Shown here: positions 42,196 to 51,288 of the stretch, in pieces
How positions within the stretch are numbered: the first letter of the stretch is position 1
Layout: each line of letters opens with the position of its first letter
Origin: Verrucomicrobiia bacterium
GTDB taxonomy: Bacteria; Verrucomicrobiota; Verrucomicrobiia; Limisphaerales; JAEYXS01
NCBI GenBank assembly: GCA_036405135.1
Contig: DASWYF010000047.1
Location: 62,001-126,000 of the forward strand
Reading direction: 5' to 3'
Length of the DNA stretch: 64,000 nucleotides
Position numbers and translations under genes: made by a program
Notes under the pieces: model-generated
Seen by the model: only the letters and a program-made list of their open reading frames with translations
Databases searched by the model: none
What the model was told of the DNA's origin: nothing

Positions 42196-44226
42196 ATGAG
42201 GGGACCTGCGGACTATCCTACTATGGTGCTATTGGTGGACGATCAATCCATCATAGCTGAGGCTGTACGCCGCAGTCTCGCCAACGAGCCGGACATCAAT
42301 TTCCACTACTGCTCCAATCCACTGGATGCCATTGCGCTTTCCCATCAGATCCGTCCCACGGTGATCTTGCTGGATTTGGTGATGCCGGAACTCGATGGCC
42401 TTACTTTGTTGCAACGTTTTCGCGATGATCCTGTCACGCAAGGCGTCCCCATCATCGTTCTTTCTATTCAAGACGAGCCGACGACCAAGAGTGATGCGTT
42501 CGCAGCCGGTGCGGATGATTATCTGGTCAAACTGCCCAATCGCATCGAACTCGTCGCACGCATCCGCTATCACACGCGCGGTTATGTGGGGCAGTTGCAA
42601 CGTGATGAAGCGTATCGCGCCTTGCGTGAAAGCCAGCAGCAACTGGTGGACAGCAACACCACGCTCATCTCGCTGAATCAAAAGCTCGAAGACGCCACCA
42701 AGGCCAAGTCCGAGTTCCTCGCGAACATGAGCCACGAGGTGCGCACGCCGATGAACGGTGTCATCGGCATGACGGCCTTGCTCGCGGAGACGGAATTGCA
42801 CGCCGAGCAGCGCGATTATGTTGAAACGATCCGCACCAGCGCGGAAGCGCTGCTGACAATCATCAACGACATTCTTGACTTTTCGAAGATCGAATCTGGA
42901 CGCCTGGAGATCGAGAATCATCCGTTCGAGATACGTACATGCGTGGAGGAGGCTTTGGAGCTCGTCGCATCCAAAGCAGCGGAGAAGAATCTCGATCTCG
43001 CCTGTGTCACAGATGATGAAGTCCCGTTGATGGTTTATGGTGATGTCACACGTCTGCGTCAGATTCTCGTCAACCTCGTCAGCAACGCGGTGAAGTTCAC
43101 GGCGAAGGGAGAAGTGGTCATTTATGTGAAGAATGACCCGGACGGGCTGCATTTCTGCGTGCAAGACACGGGCATCGGTATTCCGAAAGAGAAGCAGGAT
43201 CGTCTCTTTAAATCTTTCAGCCAGGTGGATGGTTCCACTACACGCCAGTTCGGCGGCACCGGACTGGGGCTTGCCATCTGCAAACGCCTCACAGAATTGA
43301 TGGGCGGAAAGATTTGGGTGGAGAGCGAGGGTGGCAAAGGCTCCTTGTTTCATTTCACTGTTCGCGCAGAGCATGCTGATCAACCTTACGATACTGTGAC
43401 GGGCACGGGCTCGGCATTGCGTCGCAAGAAACTGCTCGTGCTGGAAGACCATGCGCCATCTTGCCAGTCACTGCGCCAGATGGTCATTCCGTGGGGCATG
43501 GATGTGGATTTTGCCTCGGATGCTGAGACTTTGCTCGCCCGTCTCGGGCAGGCACCAGCACCGCATCTGCTGTTGATCGATCGCGAATTGCCCAATACGC
43601 AAGTGGAGAAACTGGTCACACAGATCCGCGCTCATGAGGTCGGCGTGACATTGCCTGTCGTGTTGTTGTCCGTTCAACGCCTGCGAAGTTCAGATGATGT
43701 TTTGCGCGGGTTTGGCATCACGCAAAGTGTTCTGAAACCCGCCCGCCGTTCCGCGCTTTACGAATCGTTGACCCGAGCTGTTTCCGTGGCAGATGCTGCG
43801 CCCAAGCCGCTCGCCAGTACAGATCTGGATACGACTTTGGCTGCGCAAATGCCTTTGCGCATCTTGCTGGCGGATGACAATCCGGTGAACTTGAAGGTGG
43901 GGCAGTCTTATCTGCACAAGATGGGTTATCGTCCTGAACTGGCCGCGAATGGTTTCGAAGTGCTCGCTGCACTGGAGCAGCATCCGTTTGATCTCGTGAT
44001 CCTTGACGTGCAAATGCCCGAGATGGACGGGTTCACCGCCGCACGTGAGATCCGTAAGCGCTATTCGGATGATAAACGTCCGAAGATCATCGCCATCACC
44101 GGCAACGCAATGGAAGGCGACCGCGAGAAATGCCTCGAAGCGGGGATGGATGATTACATCAGCAAACCCGTCCGCCCGAAGGAAATCGAGGCAGCGTTAA
44201 GGCGTTGGGGGAAGCAGAAGCGGTAA
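42196..44226 (+). CDS. Hybrid histidine kinase with WspR-type N-terminal receiver
   Basis: 676 residues: receiver 1 (10-135; D15/D16, phospho-acceptor D60), coiled linker, HisKA ([16 protein letters not shown], His ~179), HATPase ([26 protein letters not shown]), receiver 2 (~415-535; [15 protein letters not shown]) and receiver 3 (~555-675; [23 protein letters not shown]). Receiver 1 plus the start of its linker (VLLVDDQ...[31 protein letters not shown]...[15 protein letters not shown]) closely matches what I remember of WspR, a diguanylate cyclase response regulator, yet here the output is a kinase and no GGDEF is present. ATG at 42223 is an alternative start. Confidence 0.9.
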   Translation: MRGPADYPTMVLLVDDQSIIAEAVRRSLANEPDINFHYCSNPLDAIALSHQIRPTVILLDLVMPELDGLTLLQRFRDDPVTQGVPIIVLSIQDEPTTKSDAFAAGADDYLVKLPNRIELVARIRYHTRGYVGQLQRDEAYRALRESQQQLVDSNTTLISLNQKLEDATKAKSEFLANMSHEVRTPMNGVIGMTALLAETELHAEQRDYVETIRTSAEALLTIINDILDFSKIESGRLEIENHPFEIRTCVEEALELVASKAAEKNLDLACVTDDEVPLMVYGDVTRLRQILVNLVSNAVKFTAKGEVVIYVKNDPDGLHFCVQDTGIGIPKEKQDRLFKSFSQVDGSTTRQFGGTGLGLAICKRLTELMGGKIWVESEGGKGSLFHFTVRAEHADQPYDTVTGTGSALRRKKLLVLEDHAPSCQSLRQMVIPWGMDVDFASDAETLLARLGQAPAPHLLLIDRELPNTQVEKLVTQIRAHEVGVTLPVVLLSVQRLRSSDDVLRGFGITQSVLKPARRSALYESLTRAVSVADAAPKPLASTDLDTTLAAQMPLRILLADDNPVNLKVGQSYLHKMGYRPELAANGFEVLAALEQHPFDLVILDVQMPEMDGFTAAREIRKRYSDDKRPKIIAITGNAMEGDREKCLEAGMDDYISKPVRPKEIEAALRRWGKQKR

Positions 44227-44233
44227 GTTCATT

Positions 44234-44426
44234 CCTCACGTTAGCGAAGTAAGATTCATAGCACGGGTTTTAACCCGTGCCTGGCTTTTCCCGTTTCAGC
44301 GTCGCATAGCGACGCAAGACTTCTACCGATCTGAGATTCTTCCGTCACTACGTGACGATGTTCCGATCGAAACACAAACGGCGGCTTGAAAAGCCGCCGC
44401 TATGAATCTTTCGTGCCGATCGGCAC
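44234..44426 (-). repeat. Modular palindrome cassette, copy B (inverted)
   Basis: Read on the minus strand from 44426: gtgcc-gatc-ggcac then gaaagattcat; an extra module cggcggctt-ttc-aagccgccg (44379-44399); cgtcac-gta-gtgacg (44343-44357); cttgcgtcgc-tat-gcgacgc (core 44299-44315); gcacgggtt-aa-aacccgtgc (44261-44280) then tatgaatc; and cttcgc-taac-gtgagg (44234-44249). The order and linkers match copy A at 11838-12189. It fills most of the gap between the kinase and rsfS. Confidence 0.8.
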
Positions 44427-44438
44427 AGGGGAAAGCAC

Positions 44439-44921
44439 TTACTCCGCGCTCTTTTTCTTGGCCGCTTTTTTCGCCGCCTTCTTCACCGTCGTCTTTTTGG
44501 CGGCAGCTTTTTTCTTCGGCTTGGATGACGACGTTTCTTCAGCTGTCGGAACGGGTTCAGCTGTAGCTGCCAATTCCTTGGCGACATCCAGACGGGGCGC
44601 ATCGTTCCACAGACTCTCGATGTCGTAACGCTCACGCGCGTCGTTGCGCATGATGTGCACGATGACATCGAAGTAGTCCAAGACCATCCAAGCACCTTGG
44701 ATGGTGCCATCGACAGCGCGGGGGCGGACACCGAAATTTTCCTGCACCTTCGTCTCGATCTCGTCGGAGATGGCGCGCAGGTGCGGCTCGCTGGTACCCG
44801 TGACGATGACAAAATAGTCCGCGATGGTGGATACCGGACGCATGTCCAGGATCACCATGTTCTCCGCTTTGCGGTTGTCAGCATACTCGCGGCAAGCGAG
44901 CGCCAGCTTCTTCGATTCCAT
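44439..44921 (-). CDS. rsfS: Ribosome silencing factor with lysine/alanine-rich tail
   Basis: 160 residues from the ATG at 44921 (MESKKLALACREYADN); a 30-codon upstream extension (to 45011) would run into nadD. The core (1-~118) is typical RsfS/Iojap: MVILDMRPVSTIADYFVIVTGTSEPHLRAISDEI...VDGTIQGAWMVLDYFDVIVHIM. It binds ribosomal protein L14 and blocks subunit joining when nutrients are short. Unusually, ~40 extra residues end in KPKKKAAAKK...AAKKAAKKKSAE, a histone H1-like tail that could add RNA binding. It is 28 bp downstream of nadD, a common pairing. Confidence 0.93.
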   Translation of the reverse strand: MESKKLALACREYADNRKAENMVILDMRPVSTIADYFVIVTGTSEPHLRAISDEIETKVQENFGVRPRAVDGTIQGAWMVLDYFDVIVHIMRNDARERYDIESLWNDAPRLDVAKELAATAEPVPTAEETSSSKPKKKAAAKKTTVKKAAKKAAKKKSAE

Positions 44922-44949
44922 GTTGCTGCGGAGAATGAGCAATCCGGGC

Positions 44950-45525
44950 TTAAAGATAAAGCCGATTATTACGGATGCTTTCGGCGACCACGGCGGGCAC
45001 CAAATGGTCAATCGGCAAACCGGCCTTCACACGTTCCCGGATTTTCGTGGAAGAAACGCCGAATGGGAACCCTTTCAAGACCTGTCCGCGGAACGGTTCA
45101 GGCAGGGGTGCCGGAGGTTCTCCCGGTCGTGGGATGACCAGAAACTCCACCAATTTGGCCAGTTCCGGTGCATTTCGCCACTTAGGCAGCAACGGCACAT
45201 GATCAGCCCCTATAAGGTAGGAGAACTGGGTGCCGGGATAACGCCGCTGAAACTCCTGCACCGTATCGATGGTGTAAGACACCCCGCCACGGTTCATCTC
45301 AAACTCATCCACCTCGAATTCAGGTTGCCCGGCCAGGGCCAGCCGCAACATCGCCGCCCGCAATTCCGTCTGTGTATAAACACTGTCCGGCTTGAAGGGC
45401 GACTTGGCGGCGGGGATGAAGATCATCCGCTCCAAATGCGCCTCTTCCATGGCGGCACGGGCCATGAGCAGATGCCCGCAATGCACGGGATCAAACGAAC
45501 CGCCAAAGAGGCCGATACGCTTCAT
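44950..45525 (-). CDS. nadD: Nicotinate-nucleotide adenylyltransferase
   Basis: 191 residues. RIGLFGGSFDPVHCGHLLMA holds the nucleotidyltransferase GxFDPxHxGH motif; FSYLIGADHVPLLPKW matches the NadD 'iGaDxlxxlxxW' motif; GVSSTKIRERVKAG is the terminal SSTxIR motif. It joins nicotinate mononucleotide to ATP, giving deamido-NAD, the step after PncB. It lies upstream of rsfS on the same strand (28-bp gap) and 19 bp from the cstA stop. Confidence 0.95.
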   Translation of the reverse strand: MKRIGLFGGSFDPVHCGHLLMARAAMEEAHLERMIFIPAAKSPFKPDSVYTQTELRAAMLRLALAGQPEFEVDEFEMNRGGVSYTIDTVQEFQRRYPGTQFSYLIGADHVPLLPKWRNAPELAKLVEFLVIPRPGEPPAPLPEPFRGQVLKGFPFGVSSTKIRERVKAGLPIDHLVPAVVAESIRNNRLYL

Positions 45526-45544
45526 GTGCGGAGACGCTAACAGG

Positions 45545-47941
45545 TCAGCAGCAGCGGGTCACGCCTTCGTAACGGCGTTCCGTCACTTTCTCGTAGGCTT
45601 CGCCAGCCGTCAGCGGTTCGGCCACTTGCGGCAGGTTGCTGCCACCGCTCAGGCTGACAGCGACTTTGCTGCCTTCCGTTGGAGCGCATTCGTAAACGAC
45701 GCGTTGTTGTTCGCGCTCAATCGCCGCTTCCGTGGAAAGTTCCCGGATCATCAGGAAAATGAGCGAGGCTAGGCCAAACCAGTTGAACGGCTTGCCTTCC
45801 ACCACAGCATACTCCGGCAACCACACCGGAGGGTTCTCCTGCAGCTGCGCGATCTTCTTCCGTGCGAACAGCAGCGTCCACTCACGCACGCACATGATGA
45901 TGATGATAGCCACCATCACGAGGAAAGCACCGGTCACAACCGTATCCAGCATCTGGTTGAAGTGCAGGATGCGGTTTTCCTTCACCGCTTTCTCGGCGGC
46001 GGCGATGGCCTTGGCTTCACCCAAGGTCTTAGCCCCTTCCAAGGCTTCTTGCAGTTTCGGCAACTTTTCATCCAACGATCTGGCTTGGGAGAGGAAACCG
46101 ATCTTCGGGCTTTCGTGGAACATCTTCTGATAACCCGCCGTCATCGTCACCGTCATCAACCAGATCAATGGAATGATAGTGACGAGTGCGTAGATAGGCT
46201 TGCCCGGAGCGGGTTTCGGATTATCCGGTCCGGCAGCGGGAGGATTCAACTGCATCTTCAGGATCACCGTTGTGGCCAGACACAGAGCGATACCCGCCAG
46301 CAACTGGTTCGCGATACCGAACAGCGGCCAGAGCGAGTTGATGCCGCCCAAAGGATCACGCACACCTTGGATCAGGAAGTACCCCCAACCGATCACGAGC
46401 AACACGCTGGCAAAGAAATTGGAGAAGGTGCTCTTGGTGTCTCCCAAGGGTTTCCACACGTGTCCTAACAGGTCTTGTAACAAATATCGTCCTACACGCG
46501 TACCGGCATCGATGGTGGTAAGAATGAAGAGCGCCTCAAACATGATCGCGAAGTGATACCAGAGATCGAGCCACTTATGGCCGACGACTTTTGCGAAGAT
46601 GTGCGCCATGCCGACGGCGAGAGTGGCGGCACCACCAGTGCGGCCAAAGAGCGTGTGTTCACCGATGTCCTTCGCCTCTTTCTCCATTTGCTCCACCGTA
46701 ACGGGATAGCCCGCCGCTGTGACCGTAGCCGCAGTCGCTTCCGGCGTGCCCTTCATGTTCATGGCGAAGTAAACCCCAGGATCCAGTGTGCATGCAGCGA
46801 TAAGCGCCATGATAGCCACGAGAGATTCCAAGCACATCGCGCCGTAACCGATAGGCCGTGCATAACCTTCACGCGTGATGATCTTCGGTGTCGTGCCGCT
46901 GGAGATGAGCGTGTGGAAACCCGAGATAGCGCCACACGCAATGGTGATAAAACAGAACGGGAACAATTTGCCCGCGAAAACCAAACCCTCACCATTGTCT
47001 GCAAACGGTGTGACGGCCGGCATATGCAAGACCGGCAGCACGATGAGAATGCCGACGGCCAGCGAGAAAATCGTGCCCAGCTTCATGAACGTGCTGAGGT
47101 AATCGCGCGGTGCAAGCAACAGCCACACCGGCAACACACTCGCCGCCAAGCCGTAAACGATCACTGACCACGCCAGCGGTTCCGCCGTGAATGTCAGTGC
47201 CTTCGCCCAAGTGGGATGTTCATGTACAAACTTGCCGCCCCACACCGCGAAGAAGAGCAAGATGATACCGATGACAGTGACCTCCATCACCTTGCCCGCG
47301 CGGATGAAACGCAAGTAGCATCCCATAAACATGGCGATCGGAATCGTGGCTCCCACCGTGAACACGCCCCATGGGCTCTCTGCGAGCGCTTTCACCACGA
47401 TGAGCGCCAACACGGCGAGGAGAATCACCATGATGGCCAGAATCGCGAACATCGCGATGTAACCCGCCGTGGTGTTCAACTCCTCCTTCACCATCTGGCC
47501 CAGCGACTTACCATTCCGTCGCATAGAGCTGAACAAGATAACAAAATCCTGCACCGCGCCGCCCAAGACCACACCGATCAAGATCCACAAAGCACCCGGC
47601 AGATAGCCGAATTGTGCCGCCAACACCGGACCGACCAGTGGCCCCGGGCCGGAGATGGCCGCGAAGTGGTGGCCGAAGACGATCCACTTATTCGTCTTCA
47701 CGAAGTCTTTGCCATCGTCCTGAACCTCGCATGGAGTCGCACGGCGGTCATTGAGCATGAGCACCTTGGCCGCGATCCATTTGGAGTAAAAGCGGTAGCC
47801 GATGGCGTAGGAACAGACGGCGGCGATGAGGATGTAGGCCGAATTGATCGGCTCACCTCGTTTGAAAGCGATGGTGGCGTAGGCAAAGACACCCAGCAAC
47901 ACAACGGCCAGCCAACCGAATAACTTAAGTGCGTTCTTCAT
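45545..47941 (-). CDS. cstA: CstA-family carbon-starvation/peptide or pyruvate transporter
   Basis: 798 residues from the ATG at 47941 (MKNALKLFGWLAVV); an in-frame start at 48049 adds 36 polar residues unlike the family. There are about 16-18 hydrophobic spans. CstA motifs include WIVFGHHFAAISGPGPLVGPVLAAQFGYLPG, LFGRTGGAATLAVGMAHIF and FALFILTTIDAGTRVGRY-like (ALFILTTIDAGTRVGRYLLQDLLG). The family imports peptides or pyruvate when carbon is short. The C-terminal ~100 residues are an extra tail ending GVTRCC, with one more span (FNWFGLASLIFLMI). It is upstream of nadD-rsfS on the same strand. Confidence 0.93.
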   Translation of the reverse strand: MKNALKLFGWLAVVLLGVFAYATIAFKRGEPINSAYILIAAVCSYAIGYRFYSKWIAAKVLMLNDRRATPCEVQDDGKDFVKTNKWIVFGHHFAAISGPGPLVGPVLAAQFGYLPGALWILIGVVLGGAVQDFVILFSSMRRNGKSLGQMVKEELNTTAGYIAMFAILAIMVILLAVLALIVVKALAESPWGVFTVGATIPIAMFMGCYLRFIRAGKVMEVTVIGIILLFFAVWGGKFVHEHPTWAKALTFTAEPLAWSVIVYGLAASVLPVWLLLAPRDYLSTFMKLGTIFSLAVGILIVLPVLHMPAVTPFADNGEGLVFAGKLFPFCFITIACGAISGFHTLISSGTTPKIITREGYARPIGYGAMCLESLVAIMALIAACTLDPGVYFAMNMKGTPEATAATVTAAGYPVTVEQMEKEAKDIGEHTLFGRTGGAATLAVGMAHIFAKVVGHKWLDLWYHFAIMFEALFILTTIDAGTRVGRYLLQDLLGHVWKPLGDTKSTFSNFFASVLLVIGWGYFLIQGVRDPLGGINSLWPLFGIANQLLAGIALCLATTVILKMQLNPPAAGPDNPKPAPGKPIYALVTIIPLIWLMTVTMTAGYQKMFHESPKIGFLSQARSLDEKLPKLQEALEGAKTLGEAKAIAAAEKAVKENRILHFNQMLDTVVTGAFLVMVAIIIIMCVREWTLLFARKKIAQLQENPPVWLPEYAVVEGKPFNWFGLASLIFLMIRELSTEAAIEREQQRVVYECAPTEGSKVAVSLSGGSNLPQVAEPLTAGEAYEKVTERRYEGVTRCC

Positions 47942-48039
47942 GGATAAACAAGGCTTCCGCCAAGGCAGATGCCCAAGGGATAAAAGCCAGCTTACGGTTT
48001 TAAGTCCATCTGAGGCAATCTTGGACTCACCTTTTTGCA

Positions 48040-48080
48040 GAATGACCAATGCCTAAATCCGAATGACCAAGGACCAATGA
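48040..48080. repeat. Degenerate 'gaatgaccaatg' intergenic repeat
   Basis: Imperfect words gaatgaccaatg, gaatgaccaagg and accaatgaaag in tandem, like the aatgacgaatgacgaag words at 31981-32030. The rest of the gap between cstA and the next gene (47942-48246) holds no frame that I can support. Confidence 0.5.
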
Positions 48081-48246
48081 AAGCGGTAATAATCTTTGAC
48101 TTGGAGCTTTTCTGCCATTTCCTCGGTCATTTGAGCTTCGTCATCAGCCATTCTCACGAAGTGAGGCCATGGGTAATACTGAGTATTTTCTCGGCTTTAG
48201 ACGTCCGATAAAATAGGTTTGTATGAATTTCGTAACGGAAGAATTT

Positions 48247-49215
48247 ATGAAAAGGTTGTTGTGGCGGTTAAGGTGGCTCCTGTTTTTTGGTTTGCTGATC
48301 GGTGGATGGCAGGTTCAGGCGCAGACCAAACCGGTCCAATTGACGGAGCGCGTGGTGTCGTTATCGGCAGCATTGCAACCAAGCCGGGAGAGCGCGTTCA
48401 CCCTTGCAGGGTTCAACTGGTTCTATGTGGGCGGCGTGGTTCCCGGCAAGGGGCAAAGCGTCGTGCAAGCCTTCGACACCGATGGCGCCCCCCAGCAGGA
48501 ATACCTCTTGCCGCCCGGCCAGACGATCTACGCACTGCATGTGCTGGATGACGGCGCGTTGTGGGCATTGACCCGCAAAGACGAGACCGGTTGGCGTCTG
48601 GTGAAGTTCAATTTTGCCGGTCCGCTTCTGCAGGATTTACCATTGGTGTTTCCCAAGGGCTTTGAGATTCCTGCGCCGGCAGGCAAGGCCCGTTTGCATC
48701 TTGTGCCTGGTCAGAACGATCGGGAGGTTCATGGCGTTTATTTCGTGCCGGGGGCTCAGGCGGTTTTCAAGACTTTCACACTTTCCACCTATGGTGTGGT
48801 AAAAAGTGCGAACAGCGAGGGATTCAAGGATCGGGACGGTTTCACTCATCGCCTAACGACCAGGCCTGGTGTGGATGGCAAGGACAGTTTGGGCATCACC
48901 TGGAAGCGGAGTTTCTATCTTCTCTCCGAACCGCATTATGCCGTCGATCTGTGGGGTGATCAGGTGATTGTCCAGACCTCTGATGATGATTCACAAGGAC
49001 AATCCTACCTCCTCGCGCTGAACGATTTTCGTCCTATGTGGCGAGAGCCACTCAAGTTTCCTTTGCGCAACAACAGCTACACCTTTTATCATTACAACCT
49101 GACCACCCGCAAAGTGACCTTGTATCCTTACCTTGATGCGCTCATGGGCACGGGTTGGCGTGTGCCTTCCAGCAAGCGCGGAACCCCGCTGGTGCCGAAG
49201 AAGCAGGGCGTGTGA
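48247..49215 (+). CDS. Secreted protein of unknown function
   Basis: 322 residues from the ATG at 48247, which follows a ggaag ribosome-binding site; an ATG eight codons earlier (48223) is also possible. Signal peptide: KRLLWRLRWLLFFGLLIGGWQVQAQ, cleavage after AQA. The mature part is rich in beta strands with aromatic residues (FNWFYVGGVVPGKGQSVVQAFDTDG; IYALHVLDDGALWALTRKD; GDQVIVQTSDDD), like a degenerate propeller of ~5 blades. No known domain is recognised. Single gene. Confidence 0.7.
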   Translation: MKRLLWRLRWLLFFGLLIGGWQVQAQTKPVQLTERVVSLSAALQPSRESAFTLAGFNWFYVGGVVPGKGQSVVQAFDTDGAPQQEYLLPPGQTIYALHVLDDGALWALTRKDETGWRLVKFNFAGPLLQDLPLVFPKGFEIPAPAGKARLHLVPGQNDREVHGVYFVPGAQAVFKTFTLSTYGVVKSANSEGFKDRDGFTHRLTTRPGVDGKDSLGITWKRSFYLLSEPHYAVDLWGDQVIVQTSDDDSQGQSYLLALNDFRPMWREPLKFPLRNNSYTFYHYNLTTRKVTLYPYLDALMGTGWRVPSSKRGTPLVPKKQGV

Positions 49216-49377
49216 TTCTGGTCAGCGATCTCCTTGCTATCGGGTGCGATGATCGTAGCGTTTGCTTTACAAGACGGGTCTGTGAAATTCTTACACCGAC
49301 GACACAAGGAAAAAGGCGCTTCTCAATGAGCCGTCTCCCAGATAGGTGAGGGATGAGCGCGCCATATATCCATACAG

Positions 49378-51288
49378 TCATTTGTCATTCTTCAATATGC
49401 CTTGTTCCAACCACTCATACTTTCCCTCCGTCACCCCCTGCGCCAACTTGTGATTTCCCCGGTCCGCATTCTCATGCAACGCCGTGAACAATCTCGCGAT
49501 CCGCAGCCGCGCATTCCGGCAGAAGCAATCCGCCAGCTCCAACACTTCCTCGCGATGCTCCGTTTCCCACACGCTTTGTGCACGCGATAACGTCGCCGTC
49601 ATCGCAAAGAGTTCCGTGCCGATATCCACGAACCGGCCCAGCAACACTTGTTGCTTCTCCAGCTTTGGACCGAACCGCACCATCGCGTGGAAGAGCGCCC
49701 GTCCCAGCTTGCGCCCTGTGCGCCGCACATAACTCAGGTGCGCATCTAGCGGTGACAACAGCTTCGGGGTGTTGCCATTACCCAATGGCAGCCATTGCTT
49801 CGGATACCACTTCGCGTAGAAGACTCCCGCCTTCATCGCCGCTTTTACGCGTTCCTTCATTGAGAGACGCGTGTTCAACACCGCTCCACCCGCACGCAGA
49901 TGCGGATCCAGCGCCTCACGCGCGATGAAGAGCCGCATGATCTCGCTGGAACCTTCAAAGATCGTATTGATCCGGCTGTCCCGTAGCATGCGCTCTACCG
50001 CGACCGGTTTTTCTCCACGCGCTTGCAGGGATGCCGCTGTCTCAAAGCCGCGTCCGCCGCGGATCTGCATGGTATCATTCACCATCTCCCACGCGCGCTC
50101 AGTCCCCCAGAGCTTGCACATCGCCGCTTCCACGCGGATGTCCGCATGCTTGTCCTTATCCACCTTGCTCGCGGTCATCAATGTCATCGCTTCCATGGCG
50201 AATACATCCGCCGCCATACGTGCGATCTTGTCCGCAATGGCTGCATGCTTGCCGATGGGCGCGCCCCATTGCTCGCGTTCCTTCGCCCATTCGCGCGAGA
50301 TTTGCAGACACCGTTTCGCCAAACCCGTGCAAGCCGCAGGCAATGTCAGGCGTCCTGTGTTCAAAGTGGAAAGCGCCACTTTCAAACCCTTGCCCTCCCC
50401 GAGCAAAATGTTTTCCCGTGGCACCTTCACATTCGTGAAGCGGATGACGCCATTATATAGCGCCCGCAACCCCATGAAGTGACAGCGCCGCACCACTTCG
50501 ATGCCCACCGAACGCATGTCTACGATGAAGGCCGTGACCTGATCGCGCCCTTTACCATCGGCCGCTGGCGTCTTCGCCATCACCACGATCAATCCCGCTT
50601 TCGTTCCGTTCGTGCACCAAAGTTTTTCGCCGTTGATAACAAAATAACGACCATCCTCCGTCGGTTCCGCGCGGGTTTGCATCCGCGCCGGATCGGAGCC
50701 AACACCTGTTTCCGTCAGCGCAAAAGCCGAGATTTCCCCTTTCGCGATACGCGGCAGAAACCGTTTCTTTTGCTCTTCCGTGCCGAAAAGAATGAGCGGT
50801 TGCGGCACGCCGATAGATTGATGCGCCGATATGAGTGCCGTGAGGTTCCCGCAATAACTGCCCAACATCTCCGCTGCACGACAGTAATTTGTTTGCGACA
50901 AACCCAAACCGCCGTAGCGATGTGATATCTTGATGCCGAATGCTCCCATTTCTTTAAGCCCAAGGATGACGTGCTGTGGAATCTCACCCGTGCGATCAAT
51001 CTCATCCGGGTTCACGTAGTGGCGCAAAAAATCACCCAGATGCAGCAAGAAGGCATCGCCTTGGTCTCGATCTTCATGGGTTTGCTCGGGGAACGGAAAC
51101 GCTTCATCGAACTTCGTCTCGCCCATGAACAGCCCGCTCGCATAGGTCGCACGATTGCGCTCTGGTTCACGCGCTGCCTCCGTCATCTCCAAGGCCGCAC
51201 GTTGTCCATCCGACATCTTCGAGGTATCGATCAACGGCGTGTTTTCTGACGTTTTCGTCTCAGGCTCGTGAGTCTCCAGGGTTTTCAT
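49378..51288 (-). CDS. Acyl-CoA dehydrogenase (very-long-chain type)
   Basis: 636 residues. An N-terminal ~70-residue extension precedes the fold. GLKEMGAFGIKISHRYGGLGLS, SAFALTETGVGSDPARMQT (FAD contact) and WCTNGTKAGL mark the middle beta domain; MQIRGGRGFET and INTIFEGSSEIMRLFIA the helical domain, where the catalytic glutamate of very-long-chain dehydrogenases lies in FEG. A C-terminal ~130-residue extension is typical of VLCAD/ACAD9-like enzymes. It performs the first step of beta-oxidation. Its ATG overlaps the stop of the fadB-like gene (ATGA, 51285-51288), after a good ribosome-binding site (aaaggag). Last gene of the lipid operon. Confidence 0.93.
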   Translation of the reverse strand: MKTLETHEPETKTSENTPLIDTSKMSDGQRAALEMTEAAREPERNRATYASGLFMGETKFDEAFPFPEQTHEDRDQGDAFLLHLGDFLRHYVNPDEIDRTGEIPQHVILGLKEMGAFGIKISHRYGGLGLSQTNYCRAAEMLGSYCGNLTALISAHQSIGVPQPLILFGTEEQKKRFLPRIAKGEISAFALTETGVGSDPARMQTRAEPTEDGRYFVINGEKLWCTNGTKAGLIVVMAKTPAADGKGRDQVTAFIVDMRSVGIEVVRRCHFMGLRALYNGVIRFTNVKVPRENILLGEGKGLKVALSTLNTGRLTLPAACTGLAKRCLQISREWAKEREQWGAPIGKHAAIADKIARMAADVFAMEAMTLMTASKVDKDKHADIRVEAAMCKLWGTERAWEMVNDTMQIRGGRGFETAASLQARGEKPVAVERMLRDSRINTIFEGSSEIMRLFIAREALDPHLRAGGAVLNTRLSMKERVKAAMKAGVFYAKWYPKQWLPLGNGNTPKLLSPLDAHLSYVRRTGRKLGRALFHAMVRFGPKLEKQQVLLGRFVDIGTELFAMTATLSRAQSVWETEHREEVLELADCFCRNARLRIARLFTALHENADRGNHKLAQGVTEGKYEWLEQGILKNDK

